The position numbers and the translations under genes are program-made. This document shows positions 58,776 through 64,000 of a DNA stretch of 64,000 nt, one piece after another. The notes below the pieces were generated by a model. The model had not been told where the DNA came from, did no database searches, and worked only from the letters and a program-made list of their open reading frames with translations. The first letter of the stretch is position 1. Every line of letters begins with the position of its first letter. The DNA lies in assembly GCF_030272615.1 (NCBI RefSeq), contig NC_081410.1:257903533-257967532 (forward strand), read 5' to 3'. Source of the DNA: Cryptomeria japonica. Lineage: Eukaryota; Streptophyta; Pinopsida; Cupressales; Cupressaceae.

Positions 58776-59590
58776 TTGGAGGAAATTAGATTGGCTACCT
58801 TTGCACTTCACCCACACAAAGCACCTAGACCAGATGGGTACAAGACAAAACTATTTCAAAAAGGATGGGAATTCATGGGAAATGATATATGGGCTATGGT
58901 GGAAGAATTTCGGAAAAAACACAAGTTTGTTAAGGAAATGAATCATACTATTATCTGCCTCATTCCCAAAAAAGCGGATTGCGACTCCATGGTCGATTAT
59001 AGACCAATATCTCTGTGCAATACTATCTATAAGATAATCTCCAAGGCTATGGCCAAAAGATTGAATAAATTGCTCCCCAAGCTAGTCTCTGAAAATCAGA
59101 ATGGGTTCACTCCGGATAGGGAAATTGCGGACAACATCATATTGGTTTCAAAAGTCATTCACTCACTACACAAAGAAAAACTAAAAGGTATGATCATTAA
59201 ACTTGATGTAGCTAAATCTTACGATAAAGTAGTTTGGGGCTTCTTGTGCCAAGTCCTTGTCAAGTTTGAGTTTCCTGAAAAATGGATTGAATGCATAAAA
59301 TTTTGCATTAGTACTATTAAATTTTCAATTCTCATCAATGGAAGTTTAAGTGGTTTCTTTGAAGCCACGAATGGCCTATGACAAGGAGACCCATTGTCTC
59401 CTTCACTGTTTGTGCTTATGGCAGAAGTCTTGGGGAGATTAATCAAAATAAGGCATCACGAAGGCATTTGGAAAGGAATCAAAGTCCATGATCAGTTTAG
59501 GCAATCACACACTCCCAATTTTCTGATCACACTATCATATTTGGTGAGGCTACCATCCGGGAAGCTTCGGGCATCAAGAACACCCTAGAA
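58776..59590 (+). pseudogene. LINE ORF2: reverse transcriptase
   Basis: Motifs are NHTIICLIPKKADCDSMVDY, RPISLCNTIYKIISKAMAKR, NGFTPDREIADNI, IIKLDVAKSYDKV and GL*QGDPLSPSLF (TGA where CGA is expected). Around 59515-59545 the reading must shift frame, and the active site reads FSDHTIIFG where active forms have FADDT; the second Asp is His. The RT is therefore inactive. A frameshift also separates it from the endonuclease. Confidence 0.88.
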
Positions 59591-61674
59591 GAGTATACTT
59601 TGGCTTCGAGTCAAGTTATGAACAAAGGGAAATCCCAACTGTTCTTCTTCAACACCAATAGACAAACACAGGGCAAAAGCACACAACTCTTGGACATAAG
59701 CATTGTGGAGCTTTCGATCAAGTACTTGGGGGTGCAGATTAACAAGGGGTGTAGACAATCACATATTTGGGAAGATGTTACCAAGTCTTGTCAAACTAAA
59801 TTTGAGAATTGGAAAAATAGATGGCTGACTCAAGCTGGCAGAATTACCATGATTAAGTTAGTCCTATCAGCAATACCGATATATAGCATGTCATGTTTCA
59901 AAATGCTGTTTGTGGCTGGAAAAAGTCTGAACAACCTACTAAAGAAATTTGTGTGGGCTGGAGCCAAAGACATCAAGAAAATACCACTGATCAATTGGGA
60001 TAATTTATGCCTTGTTAAGGAAGATGGTGGTGCTGGTCTTAGAAAAATGGAAGTACAAAATTCTACTCTTGGTGCGAAGCTAGCTTGGAAAATGTGTAAG
60101 GAACCTCATAAATTATGGTGTAGATTGTTCCAAAAGAAGTATCTGGATTCAAACGACACAAACAAAATTCTCACAATGGCTAACTCGAAGAGGGGGTCAA
60201 CAACCTGTAACTTCTTATGGGATAGTAGACACATTATCACGGACCATATTTCATGGCAGATTGGTAATGGCAGCACTGCATTGTTTTGGAGAGACTCCTG
60301 GGATGGGTTCCCTGCATTAGAGGATTCATTTGAAGATAAGGGATGGGTGGACATGGTGGAAAATTGTATAGGATAACATGTGTGCAATTACATGGAAGGT
60401 CAAGTAGATCAAAAAGGGTTGAGGAAATGGAGGAAATTGACACTGGGGATCCTTCATTGTGCAAAAACCTATGGAAAGCAATTAAAGATAGGAAAATACC
60501 GATGTCTATGGAAGGAGATACCATAATCTGGTGTGCTGCGAAATCCAGAAGGTACAACGCCAAACTCAGATATGAAGTTCAATGGCAGAGAGGATCCATC
60601 AACGGTTGGCCACATAAACTATGTTGGAACGACAAAGTGCTCCCAAAAGCGGGGGCTTTCCTGTGGATCGCACTGCATAACATAATCCTAACTGGGGATA
60701 TACTAAAAAATATAGGTATCTTAGGCCCTAATCGCTATGTTATGTGCTGTGCAGAGGAAGAATCAACAAATCATCTACTTTTTTGGTATCCAGTTGCAGA
60801 ATATTGTTGGAATTGGTTCCTAGAAAGTATTAATTGGGTAACCATTAAAAATGAAAGACTCTTCAACTTCATTCTTGCATGGCCAAACAATCAGAAGACA
60901 AAATGGTGTGATATATGGTTAATTGGACCTTCCTTACTAGTGTGGCATATATGGAAAGAAAGGAATAGGAGGATTTTCAAGGAGACATCATTATCACAGG
61001 GCATGTTGGTGGAAAAGATCAAAACTGCAATAGAAGAAGTAATGAATGGAAAGAAAATAATAGGCAGGACTAAGATATACACTGGTTGGGATGCACAAAT
61101 GGAGAAGAGATGGGTCCTTAAAGAGCCACAAATATACGTGCCCCCATCAAAATGCCTTGATAGAAATACCATTAGATGGAAAACCCCTCCATGGAGTTGG
61201 ACAAAATTGAACTTCGACGGTACCAGTAAGGGGAATCCGGGGGCATCAGGTATTGGAGCCATAATCTAGGATGATCAGGGAAATATCCTCCATGGGTTGT
61301 TTGGTGGCATTGGAGTTGCCACAAACAACGAAGCAGAGATTCGTGCACTGGAGGCAAGACTACGTCTCTGTGTTAGGCAAGGAATTTCTAGAATCATAAT
61401 TGAGGGTGACTCTCAAATTATAATAGATAGGATCACTCGGTCAAGTTTTCATAACTGGCAGCTCAACAAATGGGTTCCATTGATAAATGAGCATCTTAAG
61501 AAATTTGAGAACTGCAAGATTGGGAATGTCTACAAAGAGGGGAATCAGGTGGTTGATTACCTTGCGAACCTTGGTGTGGGAGAATATGATGACCCTGTTT
61601 ACTTTTGCCAGACATTTGCAACAAATGACATCAAAGGACACTGCCTGAAGGATTGCCAAAGATATCCTCGATAG
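59591..61674 (+). pseudogene. LINE ORF2: thumb, zinc region and RNase H
   Basis: SSQVMNKGKSQLFF, IKYLGVQINKGC and RWLTQAGRITMIKLVLSAIP follow the RT. KAGAFLWIALHNI and YVMCCAEEESTNHLLFW are the zf-RVT region. RNase H is LNFDGTSKGNPGASGIGA, NNEAEIRALE, IEGDSQIIID and VVDYLANLGV, with all four acidic positions present. A frameshift near 60360 and TAG 61267-61269 break the frame. RNase H is a usual C-terminal domain in a subset of plant L1 elements. Confidence 0.87.
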
Positions 61675-62690
61675 GGGATCGAGTAGCATGTCTACGACCT
61701 TTTTGACCCTATCGCCTACTGGGGCATTGTGGTGGCACTAGGATAAACATGGGCGAAGCACGATTCTAAGACTGCGAACTGGAAAATGTCCCTTTGATGG
61801 CAGGATCACATGGCCCCCAAACAATCCATCATGACGCCTGGATGTTGCTACTACATCGATAATGGCACTTTGCAGAATGGACGATCCTAACAGGATTTGG
61901 GCAGGGTTTATTTGATTGACATCACAAAACACAACCATATATGGCAAAGTCGCCTGACAAAAGCAAAATAGGAAAGTTCGAGTGTCGTTTTAGGAGCTTT
62001 GCAGAGACAAATTTGGGCAATGACACACTTTGGAAGGGTCAGTTGTGTGAATTGTGATAACACGCTGAATATGTAGTTGAGAAACCTGTTTCACACTGAA
62101 GATTATGTGTATGACTCTGTTCGAGGGCTTGTGGGCATCACTCTAAATTTTGATAGACATCGGTGTGATGCTATGGTGTTGGAAGTCGTTCTCCTGCCTC
62201 TGGTGGATATCATCGACTTGGGGGAGCGCATGGTTGAGCTGCTTGTAGGGTTCATAAAACCATTTATTGCAGATAGTGTTGCAAACGCCATTCTGAGCAT
62301 GGAGGAAGGAGTCAAGGTGAGCATACTGAAAATTTATTTTTAGTTTGAAAACTACCTACCCTCTGAGTCGGAGGATGATGGTGATGAAGAAGGCAATGTG
62401 GATGGGGAAGATCGTGAGGACTCTACAGAGGATGATGGATCTGTAGATAGTGAGACCATTCGTGAGATGGCCTGCAAGGAAGTTTGGAAGGAAGAGCATG
62501 ATATATTGAAGACATTTGGAGAGGATGCATGGGAGATATTTAGGTGTGTTGTATTCAACGAAAATATGGAACCTTTTTGAAGGGTAACTGAGTCTGATGA
62601 CTGGTGGCTTCCGGAGAACTCCACCTGCAATGCAATCAGCATTGGTGAATTTGTTGTTGTGATCTATCAAGCCATTGGGGGGCAGGTGTA
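61675..62690 (+). pseudogene. LINE 3' region with possible extra ORF
   Basis: Between RNase H and the A-rich tail lie about 1.25 kb. One frame from about 62050 reads MRNLFHTEDYVYDSVRGLVG, VLLPLVDIIDLGERMVELLV, stop at 62341, then an acidic run (ESEDDGDEEGNVDGEDRED), KEVWKEEHDILKTFGEDAWE, stop at 62578, then DDWWLPENSTCNAISI. It is the same frame throughout, 200 codons with only two stops, which looks like a decayed gene. I do not recognise it. Upstream 61675-62050 is more degraded. Confidence 0.45.
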
Positions 62691-62944
62691 ATTTCAGGAT
62701 AGGGTTGGATTAAGAATTTTGGGTTTATTTGGATAGTGTGGGATGATAATTTTGGATCTATATGTAGTTTTGGGTCTATGTGTATAGAAAATGTTGGTAA
62801 TACATAGTCGAGTGGGTTTCTCTTGTATAAAACTACATGTAATTTTCACACTCTCATGCAATATAGGGAGCTACCCCCATTAATGGTAGTACTTATCTTA
62901 AAAATAAAAAATAAAAAATAAAAAAAAAATGACAAAATTATTTA
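62691..62944 (+). other. LINE 3' end, A-rich tail and target duplication
   Basis: Non-coding 3' end, then (AAAAAT)n-type tail 62898-62929 and the 17-bp duplication. Confidence 0.85.
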
Positions 62945-63174
62945 TTAATTAAATATGCTAGGATATTTAATTAAATAAATAGGATAATTGATCAAAATGA
63001 TTTACTTGAAATGATTTAATTAATGTAGAGTGATTTATTTGCCATGTAACATTAATGATTGAGAATCAATTAATTAGGTGCTCAAGGTTGATTTAATTGC
63101 CTTTGGTTAGGACCTTGGTGATGTTGTCGAGATTAGGGGCCCATGGTTTAGGTGACCATTTTTAGGGTATTACA

Positions 63175-64000
63175 TTTGCCCCTCTTTGAATTAATATGCA
63201 AGCAACACGTTGGTTCAAAGAATAGTTGATGTCAAATAGAAATCAGTTCTAAACTTGATGGATCACAAACTGATGAAGAGCGAGATGTTCAGCTTGATTT
63301 GAAGCGATGAAACCAAACAGATTTGATTAAAGTGATATTGATCCTGAACTTGATTGAACAAGAATCGACAAAGAGAGAGATATCGTTCTTGAACTTGATT
63401 GATCAAGAAACAGGCATCAATCTAGAACTTGATCAAACTAGATTGAGCGAGAGATGCAACCGATCCAAACTTGATTGAACAAGAATCAAATAAGCAAAGC
63501 GATAAAACCGATTTTGAACTTGTTTGAACAAGAATCGACTAGCAAGAGATAATGTCTAGCTTGATTTGATGTGATGAAACTGAACACCGTTTTGAAAATT
63601 GATTCAGATATGGACAAAGATTGATATGCCTCTAAAGATTGCTTTATTTGACATCGAAGAATCTCAACTTGATATGTCATGATTTAGTTAAGATGCCCCT
63701 AGTAACGATGTTTAATTGATTTTCTTTGTTTGAAAAGATTTTTGCTCGACTTTGGATGAAGATTTTAATTTTTTTTTCGACTTTTGATGATGATGATCAC
63801 TGAAAAGGTGTAATGAGTATGCCCCCTCGGGAGCGAAATCGAAAGATAGCGATCGTATAATGATTTTAGGCAATTTGTAATGATGATAATTATTTGAGCA
63901 TGAAGATTGATGTTTGAAGATTAAAATCAGAGTTGATTTGAGAATTTAAATTGAGATTTAGAATTGAAGTGAGCGCAAAAAGATTCAAAAATTGACTTGA
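63175..64000 (-). other. Internal 3' part of element G2: polypurine tract and 43-bp repeats
   Basis: CAAAGAGGGGCAAA on the minus strand (63175-63188) directly precedes the LTR and is the polypurine tract. 63250-63580 holds about seven degenerate copies of GAACTTGATTGAACAAGAAT at about 35-50 bp spacing. No coding sequence is seen to the window edge. Confidence 0.65.

Larger units (their letters stand above)
56163..62927 (+). mobile_element. L1-type LINE, nearly full length
   Basis: Flanked by AATGGCAAAATTATTTA (56146-56162) and AATGACAAAATTATTTA (62928-62944), a 17-bp duplication with one mismatch. Contents: ORF1 (56189-57451), ORF2 (57506-61674), a further ORF-like region (about 62050-62690), and an A-rich tail (62898-62929). 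At 6.77 kb it appears complete at the 5' end but carries inactivating mutations. Confidence 0.92.
55123..63174 (-). repeat. 3' LTR of G-family element G2 (split by a LINE)
   Basis: 55123-56162 and 62945-63174 together match LTR G (40192-41344) in reverse: TGTAATACCC at 63174 on the minus strand, CACACACACA at the 55123 end. The LINE lies inside it. A polypurine tract just outside 63174 shows this is a 3' LTR whose element continues off the right edge. Confidence 0.88.

Noticed and set aside
63250-63580. CRISPR-like spacing of repeats
   Set aside because: Repeats are degenerate, spacers are themselves similar, there are no cas genes, and the context is a plant retroelement.

Overview
The window is nuclear DNA from a plant with a large, retrotransposon-packed genome; a gymnosperm is a guess from the density of decayed, nested LTR elements. 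I see no bacterial-type genes, no tRNA or rRNA gene, and no clear single-copy cellular gene. Most coding traces are reverse-transcriptase-based elements broken by frameshifts and by TAG/TGA stops that mostly look like C-to-T or G-to-A decay.

Positions 1-38360 are one nest. The oldest layer is a minus-strand Ty3/gypsy element (called D here) of apparent Tat type. Its 5' LTR is at 37575-38360, leader at 35040-37574, gag-protease at 31159-35039, and RT, RNase H and a second RNase H at 9718-9856 and 1-1146. A plus-strand Ty1/copia element (A, 1147-9717) sits inside the RT. A second copia element (B, 11026-31158) sits between D's protease and RT. Element B holds a 4.6-kb non-coding insertion (F), a solo LTR (H), and a complete minus-strand non-autonomous gag-protease element (C, 23219-31027, perfect 5-bp target duplication). 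Element A holds two solo LTRs, an internal deletion and a foreign LTR of the B family. A further LTR (E, 9874-11025) marks a large deletion that removed D's pre-RT part.

Positions 38361-47240 hold a solo LTR (G, perfect duplication) and a tandem duplication (about 42141-47240) of an LTR end plus a microsatellite plus AT-rich DNA. Its second copy has taken up a SINE-like insertion and a block with four GC-rich hairpins.

Positions 47993-54808 hold a minus-strand LINE remnant whose RNase H domain is split by a 4.95-kb insertion (J). J carries the window's only near-intact long reading frame: about 1,049 codons with one in-frame TAG, not recognised, preceded by an unusual array of about 25 TCGA-centred motifs.

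Positions 55123-64000 are the 3' end of a minus-strand G-family LTR element. Its 3' LTR is interrupted by a nearly complete L1-type LINE (56163-62927, 17-bp target duplication). Beyond that LTR lie a polypurine tract and a degenerate 43-bp repeat array.

The most unusual items are the J reading frame with its motif array, the short-motif arrays in untranslated parts of elements D, C and G2, and possible extra reading frames downstream of pol in element A and of ORF2 in the LINE.
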